Source of the DNA: Ferrovibrio terrae
GTDB lineage: Bacteria; Pseudomonadota; Alphaproteobacteria; Ferrovibrionales; Ferrovibrionaceae
Reading direction: 5' to 3'
DNA: 64,000 nucleotides
Assembly (NCBI RefSeq): GCF_007197755.1
Contig: NZ_CP041636.1
Coordinates: 1,710,001-1,774,000, forward strand
A program made the position numbers and the translations under genes. Position 1 is the first letter of the stretch. Each line of letters opens with the position of its first letter. Shown here in pieces: positions 1 through 10,269 of this stretch. Under the pieces are notes generated by a model. It ran no database searches. It was not told the origin of the DNA and worked only from the letters and a program-made list of their open reading frames with translations.

Positions 1-1
1 A

Positions 2-619
2 GGCGAGGTGGCGGAGGCGACAGCGCAGCAGCAGCTGGCCCAGCGCATGACCACGCATCTGCGCCAGCTCACCGCGAAAGACTACGGCAATGCCGTTCTC
101 AGCGCCTACAAGGAGTCGCAACGCGGCGGCAGTATCAAGCGCAGCATTGTGGCGATGACGCTGCCGAACGATGCCGCTGTCGAAAAGCTGCGGCTGGCCG
201 CACCCGATTTCGAGCAGCGCGCCATTGCATCTGACGTGATGCTGGCCGGGCCGTCCTCGCTGTTCGCCCTGATCGCCTATTCGCGGATGCAGATCGATAC
301 CGGCCGGCAGGCCGAGAATCTCGACAAGATCGTCGAGCTGGTGACCAAGCTCACCAACAATCTGGCGGTCTCGCTCGGCCATGTGGTGACGCTGAACAAA
401 AGCGTCAAGACCGCAGCCGACGCGCTGTCGAATTTCAGCGGTTCGATCAATCGCAACGTTCTGCCTCAAATTCGCCAACTTGCGAAGTACGGTATACGCC
501 CGTCCAAGGCGGCGCCGGATCAGCTGGCGCGGCTGAATGTGAGCGAACCGATGGATGATGTGATCGAAGCCGACGTCGAGGATGTCACGCCGCAGTTACC
601 CGGCCTGACCGAGAAATGA
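2..619 (+). CDS. rmuC: DNA recombination protein RmuC, C-terminal part (5' end outside window)
   Basis: The reading frame is open to the left edge, so the gene is truncated here; the GTG at 8 is probably internal. About 205 C-terminal residues are visible, roughly half of a usual 380-450 aa RmuC. The block with LAGPSSLFALIAYSRMQ followed by a long helical stretch with NLDKIVELV and NFSGSINRNVLPQIRQL is the conserved RmuC core seen in many proteobacteria. RmuC is a predicted nuclease-fold protein that limits inversions at short repeats. The stop overlaps the start of exoD by 4 bp, so the two are probably co-transcribed. Confidence 0.85.
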   Translation, partial: GEVAEATAQQQLAQRMTTHLRQLTAKDYGNAVLSAYKESQRGGSIKRSIVAMTLPNDAAVEKLRLAAPDFEQRAIASDVMLAGPSSLFALIAYSRMQIDTGRQAENLDKIVELVTKLTNNLAVSLGHVVTLNKSVKTAADALSNFSGSINRNVLPQIRQLAKYGIRPSKAAPDQLARLNVSEPMDDVIEADVEDVTPQLPGLTEK

Positions 620-1248
620 GCGACCAGTCAGACGCGCCTCAGGCTGGCCCCGAAAAGGTCAGCGAGATCGTCGCCGCCATCTGCGATGGCTGGGAGGATG
701 ACCGCATCAGCCTGGACGAATTGCTGCGCGCCTTTGGCCTGCGCAGCTTCGGTTTCCTGGTGCTGGTCTTTGCGCTGCCCAACGGCATTCCGGCGCCGAT
801 CGCGCCCGGCCTGTCGGCCATTCTCGGCGCGCCGCTGCTGCTGCTTTCAGTTCAGATGCTGCTGGGATTCAAAACGCCGTGGTTTCCGGCCAGCTGGCGC
901 GCGCGCAGTTTCGCCCGCAAGGACGTGGCGAAACTGCTGCGTCCGGCGCTGCCTTATATCGTGAAACTCGAACGCTTCATCCGGCCGCGCTTCACGCATC
1001 TGGCCGCCGGGCCGCTGGCCAGCCGCCTGATCGGCGGGCTCATTCTGTGGAACGCCATCCTGCTGTCGCTGCCGATCCCGTTCGGCAACCTGATCCCGGC
1101 CTGGGCGATCATTCTCGCGGCGCTCGGCCAGGTCGAACGCGACGGCGCGCTGGTGGTGGCTGCGGCGGCGTCCAGCATTGTCGCAACCGGCTGGGTCTGG
1201 TTCCTGCTCGATGTGGGCCTGGCCATTCTCGACCGGATTTTCGGATGA
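616..1248 (+). CDS. exoD: ExoD-family membrane protein
   Basis: 210 aa. It starts at an ATGA overlap with rmuC. The N-terminal 40 residues are soluble, followed by hydrophobic segments near residues 45-65, 70-85, 130-165 and 175-200. The stretch FVLVFALPNGIPAPIAPG followed by PLLLLSVQMLLG matches the ExoD family (Pfam PF06055), first described for exopolysaccharide synthesis and alkali tolerance in rhizobia. The molecular activity of the family is unknown. Length is normal (about 190-220 aa). Confidence 0.85.
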   Translation: MSDQSDAPQAGPEKVSEIVAAICDGWEDDRISLDELLRAFGLRSFGFLVLVFALPNGIPAPIAPGLSAILGAPLLLLSVQMLLGFKTPWFPASWRARSFARKDVAKLLRPALPYIVKLERFIRPRFTHLAAGPLASRLIGGLILWNAILLSLPIPFGNLIPAWAIILAALGQVERDGALVVAAAASSIVATGWVWFLLDVGLAILDRIFG

Positions 1249-1255
1249 CCCCGAG

Positions 1256-1678
1256 ATGACAGCTGAAGAAGTGATCAAACTGCTCGGCCTGCAGCCGCAT
1301 CCCGAAGGCGGGCATTACGTCGAGACGTTTCGCGATCCGGCCGCGGATGCACAGGGCCGCAGCCACTCGACCGCGATCTACTTCCTGCTTCGGCAAGGCG
1401 AGACATCGCACTGGCATCGCGTCGATGCGGTGGAGATCTGGCACTGGCATGCCGGCGCGCCGCTGCGGCTGAGTATTGCCGAAAAGGCCGGCGCTGCCGT
1501 GCAGACAATCACGCTGGGCAATGCTCTGGCCAGCGGCGAACGGCCGCAGGGCATCGTGCCGACGCACTGGTGGCAGGCGGCGGAAACGCTCGGCGCCTGG
1601 ACGCTGGTCGGCTGCACGGTCGCGCCGGGGTTTGATTTTGCAGGCTTTGAACTCGCGCCGCCGGGCTGGGCGCCGTAG
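1256..1678 (+). CDS. Cupin_5 (DUF985) family protein
   Basis: 140 aa starting at the ATG at 1256; a longer in-frame reading from 1178 would overlap exoD and has no family similarity. The opening LGLQPHPEGGHYVETFRD and the central IYFLLRQGETSHWHRVDAVE with WHWHAG are the signature of the DUF985 cupin family. The several His and Glu residues on a predicted beta barrel could bind a metal. The gene follows exoD by 7 bp and probably ends the rmuC-exoD transcript. Substrate unknown. Confidence 0.8.
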   Translation: MTAEEVIKLLGLQPHPEGGHYVETFRDPAADAQGRSHSTAIYFLLRQGETSHWHRVDAVEIWHWHAGAPLRLSIAEKAGAAVQTITLGNALASGERPQGIVPTHWWQAAETLGAWTLVGCTVAPGFDFAGFELAPPGWAP

Positions 1679-2452
1679 TCAGCGTGAGCTGAAATACTTC
1701 CCCGGCGTGGTGCCGAGGCTTCTCCTGAACATCGCCGTAAACGCCGCCGGGCTGGCATAGCCCAGATCGCTCGCCACCAGCGCCACCGGCCTGCCCGTGC
1801 TGAGCTGCGCCAGCGCCTCGGCCAGGCGCGCCTGCTGACGCCAGGCGAGAAAGCCCATGCCGGTCTCGCGCTGGAACAGGCGGGCGAGGCTGCGGCTGCT
1901 CATCGCGGCCTCGCGCGCCAGAGTTTCGATATCGATATCGTCGCTTAAACTTTCCTGCACGCGGCGGCAGACAGTCTGTAGTTTGGCGTCACGTGGCATG
2001 GGCAAATGCAGCGGCACAACGGCCACGCCACGCAGTTCGTGTAAAAGAAGCTGTGCGATCGCTTCGCCGCGCGACCCACTGTCATAGTCCACCGGTTCTT
2101 CCATGGCGGCGAGGATCAGCGCGCGCAGCAGCTCCGAGACCTCGATCACCAGGCAGTCGGCCGGCAGGTTGCCTGCCGTGTCCGGCGCGATGTAGAGCGT
2201 GCGCATCGCCACCGCGCCGCTCATGCGGATTTCATGCTCCACCCCGGGGGGAATCCACAGCGCCCGCTGCGGCGGCACCACCCAGGTGCCCTGGTCCGTC
2301 CCCACCCGCATCACGCCGCGCGTGGCATAGACCAGCTGGCCGCGCGGATGGCTGTGGCGGGCGATATGGTGGCCGGAGGGAAAATCCTTGGGCATCGCCG
2401 CCACCGGACGGGCGACGCGCTGGTAGTCCTCGGCATTGGTGCTGCGGGCCAT
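1679..2452 (-). CDS. AraC-family transcriptional regulator with N-terminal cupin domain
   Basis: 257 aa. Residues about 15-110 form an AraC-type cupin sensor domain (HIARHSHPRGQLVYATRG, then VVPPQRALWIPPGVEHEI). Residues about 160-257 hold two helix-turn-helix motifs, ending in the usual AraC signature (LGYASPAAFTAMFRRSLGTTPGKY). It is transcribed divergently from the MFS gene at 2537 with an 84-bp gap, so it is a likely regulator of that transporter. Its stop directly abuts the stop of the cupin gene. Confidence 0.9.
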   Translation of the reverse strand: MARSTNAEDYQRVARPVAAMPKDFPSGHHIARHSHPRGQLVYATRGVMRVGTDQGTWVVPPQRALWIPPGVEHEIRMSGAVAMRTLYIAPDTAGNLPADCLVIEVSELLRALILAAMEEPVDYDSGSRGEAIAQLLLHELRGVAVVPLHLPMPRDAKLQTVCRRVQESLSDDIDIETLAREAAMSSRSLARLFQRETGMGFLAWRQQARLAEALAQLSTGRPVALVASDLGYASPAAFTAMFRRSLGTTPGKYFSSR

Positions 2453-2536
2453 GGGTGTCCGATTTGCGATAGATTGCGGCAGGACGATGCCTATCAGACA
2501 GGGTTATGCTGCCGGCTGCAATAGAGGAATCCGTCC

Positions 2537-3775
2537 ATGCCCGTCTCCGTGCCGCTGGCCCGTCGCGTCATCAATTACGTCAATATCGCGCATCTGTTCG
2601 ACCATATGTTCATGCTGATCTTCCCCACTGCCGTGCTGGCGATGGGGGCGGATTTCGGCAACAGCTATGGCGAGCTGCTGGCGTTGTCGATCGGTGGCTT
2701 CATCGCCTTTGGCGCCGGCTCGATCCCGTCGGGCTGGCTCGGCGACACATGGAGCCGGCGCAACATGCTTGGCGTCTTCTTCCTCGGCATCGGCGCTGCG
2801 GCGATTTTCACCGGCCTGACCTCGTCGATGATCACGCTCGCGATCGGCCTGACGCTGATGGGGCTGTTCGCCTCGATCTATCATCCGGTCGGCACCGCGA
2901 TGCTGACCGCCCATGCCGATTCGCTCGGCTCCGAAACGCTTGGCCGCGAGCTTGGCCTGAACGGCGTGTGGGGCAATGTCGGCGTCGCCTGCGCGGCATT
3001 GGTCACCGGCGCCATCGCGCAGTTCCTCGGCTGGCGCTTCGCCTTCATTCTGCCCGGCGCGCTCTCGATCCTGTTCGGCATCGCCTATCTCGCCATGGTG
3101 CCCGAACATGCCAGCCCGCCGCGCAAGGGCAAGCCGCAGGTGAAGGTGCCGCGCGCCATCGCCATCCGTGCCTTCGCCGTGCTGGCGGTGGTCGGCGTCA
3201 GCGGCGGCGTGGTATTCAATGCCGCCACCATCGTTTTCCCCAAGCTGTTCAGCGAACGCATGCACGACCTGATCGGCACGCCGGTCGGTATCAGCATGCT
3301 GGTCTTCGTGGTCTATCTCGCCGGCGCCATGGCGCAGCTGATCATCGGCCGTCTGGTCGACCGCTACACTCTGAAACAGATTTTTGTCATCGTCTCTTTC
3401 CTGCAGGCGCCGTGCCTGCTGCTGGCCGGCATCACGGAAAGCTGGTGGCTGATCCTGCCCTGCCTCGGCGTGATGTTCGCCGTCTTCGGCCAGGTGACGA
3501 TCAACGACACCATGGTGGCGCGCTACACCTCTGACGAATGGCGCGCGCGCGCGTTTTCGCTGCGCTACCTGCTGTCGTTTGGCGCCAGCGCCACGGCGGT
3601 GCCGCTGATAGCGCTGGTCTATGAGCGCGGCGGCGGCTTCGACACGCTGTTCGGCGTGCTGGCTGCGCTGGGCCTCAGCATCTTCCTCTCGGCGCTGGTC
3701 TTTCCCGGTGGATCACCCACCGAGGAAGCCGAGACAGTGTCTTCAGCGGCTGCGCCGCAGGTCAGCCGTGCCTAG
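2537..3775 (+). CDS. MFS transporter
   Basis: 412 aa with about 12 predicted membrane helices. The loop GWLGDTWSRRNML after helix 2 is the MFS motif A region. The N-terminus (NIAHLFDHMFMLIFPTAVLAM) and the YHPVGTAML segment resemble the Fsr (fosmidomycin resistance)-like branch of MFS exporters; the real substrate is unknown. A ribosome site (AGAGGAA) sits 8 bases before the ATG. It lies divergent to an AraC regulator. Its last 33 bases overlap the 3' end of the convergent EamA gene. Confidence 0.85.
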   Translation: MPVSVPLARRVINYVNIAHLFDHMFMLIFPTAVLAMGADFGNSYGELLALSIGGFIAFGAGSIPSGWLGDTWSRRNMLGVFFLGIGAAAIFTGLTSSMITLAIGLTLMGLFASIYHPVGTAMLTAHADSLGSETLGRELGLNGVWGNVGVACAALVTGAIAQFLGWRFAFILPGALSILFGIAYLAMVPEHASPPRKGKPQVKVPRAIAIRAFAVLAVVGVSGGVVFNAATIVFPKLFSERMHDLIGTPVGISMLVFVVYLAGAMAQLIIGRLVDRYTLKQIFVIVSFLQAPCLLLAGITESWWLILPCLGVMFAVFGQVTINDTMVARYTSDEWRARAFSLRYLLSFGASATAVPLIALVYERGGGFDTLFGVLAALGLSIFLSALVFPGGSPTEEAETVSSAAAPQVSRA

Positions 3776-4633
3776 CACGGCGCCGCCGATGATCAGCGCG
3801 CAGGCGAGGATCACCGGCAGCGTCAGGGCGCCCTGACCGAAGACAATCAGCAGCAGGGTGGACAGCAGCGGCGCGGCATAGGCCATGGTGCCGAGCGCGC
3901 GCACATCGCCGCGCTTCATGCCGTGGTCCCAGCAAAAGAAGGCCAGCCCGACCGGGCCAAGACCCAAGGCGACAACGGCGGCCCATTCCTGAATGTCCGC
4001 CGGCCATGACGTGGTCTCGAACATGAAATGCCCGATCCACGACAGCAAAGCCGTAGCGGCGCAGAAAGCGCCGACCGCATCGGTCGGCACGGCGGCAAAG
4101 CGCCGGCTCAGCACGGAATAGATCGACCAGGTGAAGGCGCAGGCGAAAGCGGCGGTGTAGCCCGCCGTGTAACGCCAGTCGAAACCGAGTTCGCCCTTGC
4201 CGGCGATCAGGATGACGGTTCCCGCGAGGCCCAGACCGGCGCCGGCAAGATGGAACCAGCGCAGGCGCTCGCCCGGCAGCAATGCCGAGAACAGCACGAT
4301 CAGCAGCGGCCAGAGGTAGTTGATCAGGCTGGCTTCTAGCGGTGGCGCCAGTTTCAGCGCGAGGAAATACAGCGCGTGATAGCCGAACAGGCCGCCGACG
4401 CCGAGCGCCCAGGCCGCGGGCGCAAGGCGGAAGTGTTTCAGCACACCCTCGCCACGGATTGTCCACATGATCACGGCGGCCAGCGCCGACAGGCTGAAGG
4501 TCATGGCGGTGAGCTGCAGCGCCGGCACGCTCGGCGTCAGCGTGGTGAAAAGGGCGAGGGCGGCCCAGAGCCAGATGGCGATGGTGCCGATGAGAGTCGC
4601 GCGGAGGCGTGCGGAAGACGCGGACACGGTCAT
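3743..4633 (-). CDS. EamA/DMT-family permease (YddG-like)
   Basis: 296 aa from the ATG at 4633; a longer frame to 4714 adds 27 residues without membrane character and is less likely. About 10 predicted helices in two EamA repeats. The segments YFLALKLAPPLEASLINYLWPLLIVLFSALLPGE (first half; read in two motifs, LAPPLEASLINYLWPL and LLPGE) and LGPVGLAFFCWDHGMKRGD (second half) resemble aromatic amino acid exporters of the YddG type. The substrate is inferred only. It converges with, and overlaps, the MFS gene. Confidence 0.8.
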   Translation of the reverse strand: MTVSASSARLRATLIGTIAIWLWAALALFTTLTPSVPALQLTAMTFSLSALAAVIMWTIRGEGVLKHFRLAPAAWALGVGGLFGYHALYFLALKLAPPLEASLINYLWPLLIVLFSALLPGERLRWFHLAGAGLGLAGTVILIAGKGELGFDWRYTAGYTAAFACAFTWSIYSVLSRRFAAVPTDAVGAFCAATALLSWIGHFMFETTSWPADIQEWAAVVALGLGPVGLAFFCWDHGMKRGDVRALGTMAYAAPLLSTLLLIVFGQGALTLPVILACALIIGGAVLGTADLRRSR

Positions 4634-4770
4634 TGTTTTCTGAATCCAGCGAAACGGACTAAGAGACGCGGCAATGCCCCATGCGTTTTTGGGCGCATTG
4701 CGCAGGTGTAACAAATATGGAGGCCGCCGCCGGGACCCCGGTTTTAGGAAAAACCGCCGTTCAGATCAAG

Positions 4771-5250
4771 TCAGGCCTCTGTTGCGGCCTCGAGCCGGTA
4801 GAACAGGGGCGAGGCCTCATCCTCCAGCAGGCGCAGGCGGCCGCGAATCACCAGTGGGCCATCTGCATCGGCAACCGGTTCGGCGGCCTTCACCGCCATC
4901 ATCCGGTTCAGCTCGCCCATCATGCAGCCGGGGCAATGGAACTGCAGGGCGCCGAACATGAACTCGCTGTGCCGGTCGGCATCGGTGAAGGGCATCATGT
5001 AGCCGGCCAGTGCCACCTCCTGGCCATCCAGGGCGTGCAGGTCGGCGGGGAAGCGGCTGATCCTGCCGTCGCGGAACATGCTGGCGCCGGCACGGGCCAG
5101 CTGGCTCCAGTCCAGCGTTCCATCCACCACCGGCGGACCGAGCCGCAGATGAGCAGGCGCCTCCTGCAGCGACAGCGCCCGCGCGGGGCTGGTGGCAGCC
5201 GTGCAGGCAAAGCCGGCGGCGGTAGCGGCGAGGAACTGGCGGCGGCGCAT
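4771..5250 (-). CDS. Tat-exported DUF3299 protein
   Basis: 159 aa from the ATG at 5250, which has GAGG 8 bases upstream; a second ATG at 5262 is possible. The N-terminus MRRRQFLAATAAGFAC is a twin-arginine signal with an Ala-rich core and an ARA-type cleavage site near residue 26. The mature part has GYMMPFTDADRHSEFMFG and HCPGCMMGELNRMM, typical of DUF3299 proteins; the CxxC could hold a metal or disulfide. Function unknown, probably periplasmic. Confidence 0.75.
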   Translation of the reverse strand: MRRRQFLAATAAGFACTAATSPARALSLQEAPAHLRLGPPVVDGTLDWSQLARAGASMFRDGRISRFPADLHALDGQEVALAGYMMPFTDADRHSEFMFGALQFHCPGCMMGELNRMMAVKAAEPVADADGPLVIRGRLRLLEDEASPLFYRLEAATEA

Positions 5251-5412
5251 GGCAGGCCTCATGGCTGAATTGGTGATGTTACATTATATCATTTAGGCTG
5301 CGTTTCAAGGAACTGCCGGCGGAGGCCCTCCCGCGCAGAGGTCTATCCATCTTTTCCGCCGTATAAGAAAAACTCATGCCGGGCCAAACGGCTGCGAGCT
5401 ATAACGCAGGCA

Positions 5413-6630
5413 ATGAGTTTCGCATCCTTTCCCGGCGGAGATTGGCGCCGCGACGGCTGGCCGCTGGTCGCCATGCTGTCGGTCGCCCAGTTGGTCTCCT
5501 GGGGCACCATCTTCTACGGCTTCCCGCTCTTCATCGCCTCGATGGAAGCGGAGCTGGGCTGGAGCCGCAGCCTGCTGAACGGGGCGCTGTCGCTGGGCCT
5601 GCTCACCGCCGGTTTCGCCGCCTACCCCGTCGGTCGCATCATCGACGTCTATGGCGGCCGGCTGGTCATGAGCCTTGGCTCGGCGCTGGCGGTGCTGCTG
5701 TTCGTCGCCTGGGCTTATGTGCGCGACCCGGTGCTGTTCTATGCGATCTGGTTCGGACTGGGACTGGCGCAGGCCTGCACGCTCTATACGCCGGTCTTTG
5801 CCGTGCTGACGCGGCTGTTCCCCGACAGCGCCAAAATACGCATCACCATGCTGACACTCACCGGCGGCTTCGCCAGCACGGTGTTCACGCCGTTGATCGC
5901 CTGGTGGATCGAAAGCCTTGGCTGGCAGACCGCATTGCTGCTGATGGCCGCGTGCAATCTGGTCTTCTGCCTGCCGGTACATACGCTGCTGCTGCGCGAC
6001 CGGGCCAGGCCGCCGGCGAACGACGCCGCTGCACAGGTAAGCGACAAGACTCCCATGCAGCGCGCTCTGCGCAATCCGGTCTTCTGGGGCCTCGCGGTCT
6101 GTTTCACCTTCTATCTGCTGGCGCATGCCATGCTGATCTTCCACTTTCTGCCGATGCTGGCGGAATATGGCGTGGCGCTGGCCACCGCCGTGGCGATCAT
6201 CACCGTGATCGGCCCGGCGCAGGTCGGCGGCCGTATCCTGCTGCTGTTCGGCCGCAGAATCGAAACCGTCGCGACCGGCTACATCGTCATGGCTTTATTC
6301 GTGCTGGCGATGCTGCTGCTGGTGTTCTTCCCGTCAGCCGTGCCGGCACTGTTTGCGATGGCAGCGGTCTATGGCGCGGCGAATGGCATGATGACCATCC
6401 TGCGCGGGACTTCGGTACCGGACCTGCTCGGACGCGAAGGCTTCGGCGCGATCAGCGGCGCGCTCACGCTGCCGGCCAGCATCGCCGCCGCCGTTGCGCC
6501 ATCGCTCGCCGCCCTGATCTGGCAGGCCACCGGCGGTTATGCTGCGGTGATGCTGACCATGCTGGTCGCCATGATAATCTCCGCCGCCGGCTTCATTTTT
6601 GCCGTAAAAGCGCGAAATAACGCCCCGTAG
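5413..6630 (+). CDS. MFS transporter
   Basis: 405 aa, about 12 predicted helices. The N-terminus (VAQLVSWGTIFYGFPLF) and the helix 4-5 region (FGLGLAQACTLYTPVFAVLTRLFP) resemble MFS permeases related to oxalate/formate and monocarboxylate antiporters. The substrate cannot be told. The stop codon lies inside a GC-rich hairpin that probably terminates the transcript. No neighbour of clear related function. Confidence 0.85.
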   Translation: MSFASFPGGDWRRDGWPLVAMLSVAQLVSWGTIFYGFPLFIASMEAELGWSRSLLNGALSLGLLTAGFAAYPVGRIIDVYGGRLVMSLGSALAVLLFVAWAYVRDPVLFYAIWFGLGLAQACTLYTPVFAVLTRLFPDSAKIRITMLTLTGGFASTVFTPLIAWWIESLGWQTALLLMAACNLVFCLPVHTLLLRDRARPPANDAAAQVSDKTPMQRALRNPVFWGLAVCFTFYLLAHAMLIFHFLPMLAEYGVALATAVAIITVIGPAQVGGRILLLFGRRIETVATGYIVMALFVLAMLLLVFFPSAVPALFAMAAVYGAANGMMTILRGTSVPDLLGREGFGAISGALTLPASIAAAVAPSLAALIWQATGGYAAVMLTMLVAMIISAAGFIFAVKARNNAP

Positions 6631-6654
6631 CCGCATTGCGGCTATGCGTTTTCT
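6628..6654 (+). terminator. Probable intrinsic terminator of the MFS gene
   Basis: TAGCCGC (6628-6634), loop ATT, GCGGCTA (6638-6644), then TGCGTTTTC. The stem includes the MFS stop codon. Because it ends at 6644, a start codon for the next gene at 6644 is unlikely. Confidence 0.55.
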
Positions 6655-6757
6655 GCAGCTTGACGAAAATCGCGAACAGGCAGAGCATCCGCGCCGCATT
6701 CGCACAGTGAATGCCTTGCGACAGGCAACCGCCTCTCCCTCTCCCCGTTGTGACATC

Positions 6758-8728
6758 ATGACCATGCATTGGCTGAGCCTGGAAAGGCTCAAGCGCCTGT
6801 TTCTGGGCGCACCTCTCGATCCGCTTTCCCCCAAAGTGCGTCAGCATATCGCGCTGGCTGCCTTCGTTGCCTGGGTCGGCCTCGGCGCCGACGGATTGTC
6901 TTCGGCCAACTACGGCCCCGAGGAAGCCTTCCTCGCGCTCGGCGAACATACGCATCTCGCGCTGTATCTCGCGGTGGCCACCGCGCTCACCGTCTTCATC
7001 ATCGCGTTTTCCTACAACCAGGTGATCGCGCTGTTTCCCAATGGCGGCGGCGGCTACAAGGTCGCCACCGAACTGATCGGCAGCCATACCGGCCTGCTGT
7101 CGGGCTCGGCGCTGATCATCGACTATGTGCTCACCATCGCCATCTCGGTGGCCAGCGGCGTCGATGCACTGTTCAGCCTGGTGCCGCCGCAATACCACAT
7201 GTGGAAACTGCCGGTGGAATCGCTGGTCGTGCTGTTGCTGGCAGGCCTGAACCTGCGTGGCATGAAGGAGCCGATCGCGCTGCTGGTGCCGCTGTTCCTC
7301 GGCTTCATCCTCACCCATGCGGCGCTGATCGTGGTTGGCATCGGCCTGCATGCCGGCAACCTGCCGGCCCTGATTCCCGACACCATTGCCGAAACCCGCA
7401 ACTTCTCGGCCGAGATCGGCATGGTTGGCGTGATCGCGCTGCTGCTCAAGGCTTTTGCCATGGGTGGCGGCACGTATACGGGCATTGAGGCGGTCTCGAA
7501 CAATGTGAACATGCTGCGTGAGCCGCGCGTGCGCACCGGCAAATGGACCATGCTCTACATGGCGCTGTCGCTCGCCTTCATGGCGGCCGGCCTGATCGTG
7601 CTCTATCTGCTCTGGGGTGTGGGCAAGGAGCATGGCCGCACGCTGAATGCCACAGTGTTTGAATCCGTGCTGACCGAGCTGACCGGCGGCGGCCATATCG
7701 TGGCGATCGCACTGGCGATCACGCTGACCTTTGCCGCCGCCCTGCTGTTCGTGGCCGCCAATACCGGCTTCCTCGGCGGCCCGGCCGTGCTGGCCAATAT
7801 GGCAGTTGATCGCTGGATGCCGCACCAGTTCAGCCAGTTGTCCGACCGGCTGGTGACGCAGGATGGCATCGTCGTGATGGCGGTGGCGGCCATCGGTGCA
7901 CTGTGGATCACCGGCGGGCAGGTGCATTTCCTGGTCGTGCTCTATTCGATCAACGTATTCCTGACCTTCTCGCTCTGCCTGGCCGGCCTGTGCCGTTACT
8001 GGCTCACCCATCGCAGCGAGAAACGCTGGCCCTTCGGCCTGGCGCAGTCGCTGCTCGGCTTCATCGTCACCTTCGGCATTCTGATGGTGACGCTGGTGGA
8101 GAAGTTCGCCGATGGCGCCTGGTTCACCGTGCTGGCCACCGGCTTCGTCTTCCTGGTCGGCCTGGCGATCAAGCGCCATTACGACAGCGTCAACCGCCAG
8201 CTGGCCGAAGCAGACGCGCTGTTCGGTAATAGCCATGGCGCCGTGCCCAAGCGCGATCTGGTGCCCGATCCGAAGGCGCGCACCGCGGCGCTGTTCCTGG
8301 GCTCGCGCGACGGCGTGGCGATGCACACGCTGCTGGCGGCGCTGACCCTGTTCCCCAACCAGTTCAAAAACGTGATCTTCCTGACTGTTGGCGAGATCGA
8401 TACCGAGCAGTTCCACGGGCAGGACAAGGTCGCCCGCATGCAGGCCGAGATCGACACGCGGCTGCAGCGCTTTGCCAGCTGGTGCGAACGGCATGGCATC
8501 GCCACCGACGCTTACGTGGCCTTTGGCACCGAAACCGTCGAACTGCTCGACAAACTGGCTGGCGAGGCGCTGCAGACATACCCCAACACGGTGTTCTTCG
8601 CCTCGAAGCTGCTGTTCCGCAGCGACAACGTTTTCACCCGCCTGCTGCACAACAGCACGGCCCTGTCGCTGCAGCGCCTGCTGCATCTGCGCGGCATGCC
8701 GATGGTGATACTGCCCATGAAAGTATGA
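6758..8728 (+). CDS. APC-superfamily permease with C-terminal soluble domain (KimA-like)
   Basis: 656 aa from the ATG at 6758 (ATG also at 6764; neither has a good ribosome site). Residues about 20-480 form about 12 membrane helices; GADGLSSANYGPEEAFLALG and NGGGGYKVATELIG match the APC permeases related to KimA, a high-affinity potassium importer. The last 150 residues are soluble and resemble a universal-stress-like regulatory domain (RTAALFLGSRDGVAMHTLLA). Potassium transport is an inference from family resemblance; an amino acid substrate remains possible. Followed by a strong bidirectional terminator. Confidence 0.75.
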   Translation: MTMHWLSLERLKRLFLGAPLDPLSPKVRQHIALAAFVAWVGLGADGLSSANYGPEEAFLALGEHTHLALYLAVATALTVFIIAFSYNQVIALFPNGGGGYKVATELIGSHTGLLSGSALIIDYVLTIAISVASGVDALFSLVPPQYHMWKLPVESLVVLLLAGLNLRGMKEPIALLVPLFLGFILTHAALIVVGIGLHAGNLPALIPDTIAETRNFSAEIGMVGVIALLLKAFAMGGGTYTGIEAVSNNVNMLREPRVRTGKWTMLYMALSLAFMAAGLIVLYLLWGVGKEHGRTLNATVFESVLTELTGGGHIVAIALAITLTFAAALLFVAANTGFLGGPAVLANMAVDRWMPHQFSQLSDRLVTQDGIVVMAVAAIGALWITGGQVHFLVVLYSINVFLTFSLCLAGLCRYWLTHRSEKRWPFGLAQSLLGFIVTFGILMVTLVEKFADGAWFTVLATGFVFLVGLAIKRHYDSVNRQLAEADALFGNSHGAVPKRDLVPDPKARTAALFLGSRDGVAMHTLLAALTLFPNQFKNVIFLTVGEIDTEQFHGQDKVARMQAEIDTRLQRFASWCERHGIATDAYVAFGTETVELLDKLAGEALQTYPNTVFFASKLLFRSDNVFTRLLHNSTALSLQRLLHLRGMPMVILPMKV

Positions 8729-8755
8729 GCGGGAAGGTGTGAGTGCTGAAATAAA

Positions 8756-8784
8756 AAAAGCCCGCCGAGAACCGGCGGGCTTTT
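8756..8784. terminator. Bidirectional intrinsic terminator between permease and speE
   Basis: AAAAGCCCGCCG (8756-8767), loop AGAAC, CGGCGGGCTTTT (8773-8784). The stem has 8 GC pairs flanked by A and T runs, so it can stop both convergent transcripts. A second weaker inverted repeat (GAGTTAAA at 8787, TTTAACTC ending 8816) follows on the speE side. Confidence 0.85.
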
Positions 8785-8825
8785 GTGAGTTAAAGCTAGC
8801 TTCGCTTTTTTAACTCTGGAATTCG

Positions 8826-9817
<992 letters not shown>

Positions 9818-9821
<4 letters not shown>

Positions 9822-10249
9822 AGGACGAGGCCCCGTTTCAGCTCAGTGCACTGGATGTTGTCGGGCAGGAAGGCGCGCCGCAGCACCGGAATCGCCTTCT
9901 GCGGCTGGCAATCGCCGCAGACGAAGACGTCCAGCGCCGCATAGCCCTTCTCGGGCCAGGTGTGGATCGACATATGGCTCTCGGCCAGCACGGCCACGCC
10001 GGAGATGCCGCCATTGGGCTCGAAATGATGCAGGTCAATGTTCAGCAGGGTCGCGCCGATTTCCGAGACAGCTTCGGTCAGCGCCTGCTTCACCAGTGCC
10101 AGATTGTCGAGATGCTTGCCGCCCCACAGATCGATGATCAGGTGCATGCCGGCATAGCGCATCCCATCCTTGCAGATGAAATGCTCGTCGGCCGCCGCCT
10201 GCTCGGTCTGAACGGCATGGAGGGCGGGCTTCAGGTTATTCTTGCTCAT
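9818..10249 (-). CDS. speD: S-adenosylmethionine decarboxylase proenzyme
   Basis: 143 aa from the ATG at 10249, which has GGAG 9 bases upstream; a longer frame to 10414 runs through the structured leader and is rejected. It makes decarboxylated SAM for SpeE. The sequence LAESHMSIHTWPEKG holds the self-cleavage site Glu90-Ser91 that forms the pyruvoyl group; His and Cys (FVCGDC) processing residues are present. It forms an operon with speE (ATGA overlap). The 5' region is unusually structured and may control expression. Confidence 0.92.
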
Positions 10250-10269
10250 GGAACTGGTCTCCACCACGG

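Noticed and set aside
4681-5268. 195-codon frame on the plus strand opposite the DUF3299 gene
   Set aside because: It is a shadow of the Tat-exported protein, which has clear signal and family motifs.
6644-6757. N-terminal extension of the KimA-like permease from 6644, or a riboswitch there
   Set aside because: The start lies on the end of a terminator hairpin, the residues are not membrane-like, and no known riboswitch pattern was found.
6593-8686. 697-codon frame on the minus strand opposite the KimA-like gene
   Set aside because: Composition (many Gln, His, Arg) is typical of antisense shadows, and the permease on the other strand is clear.
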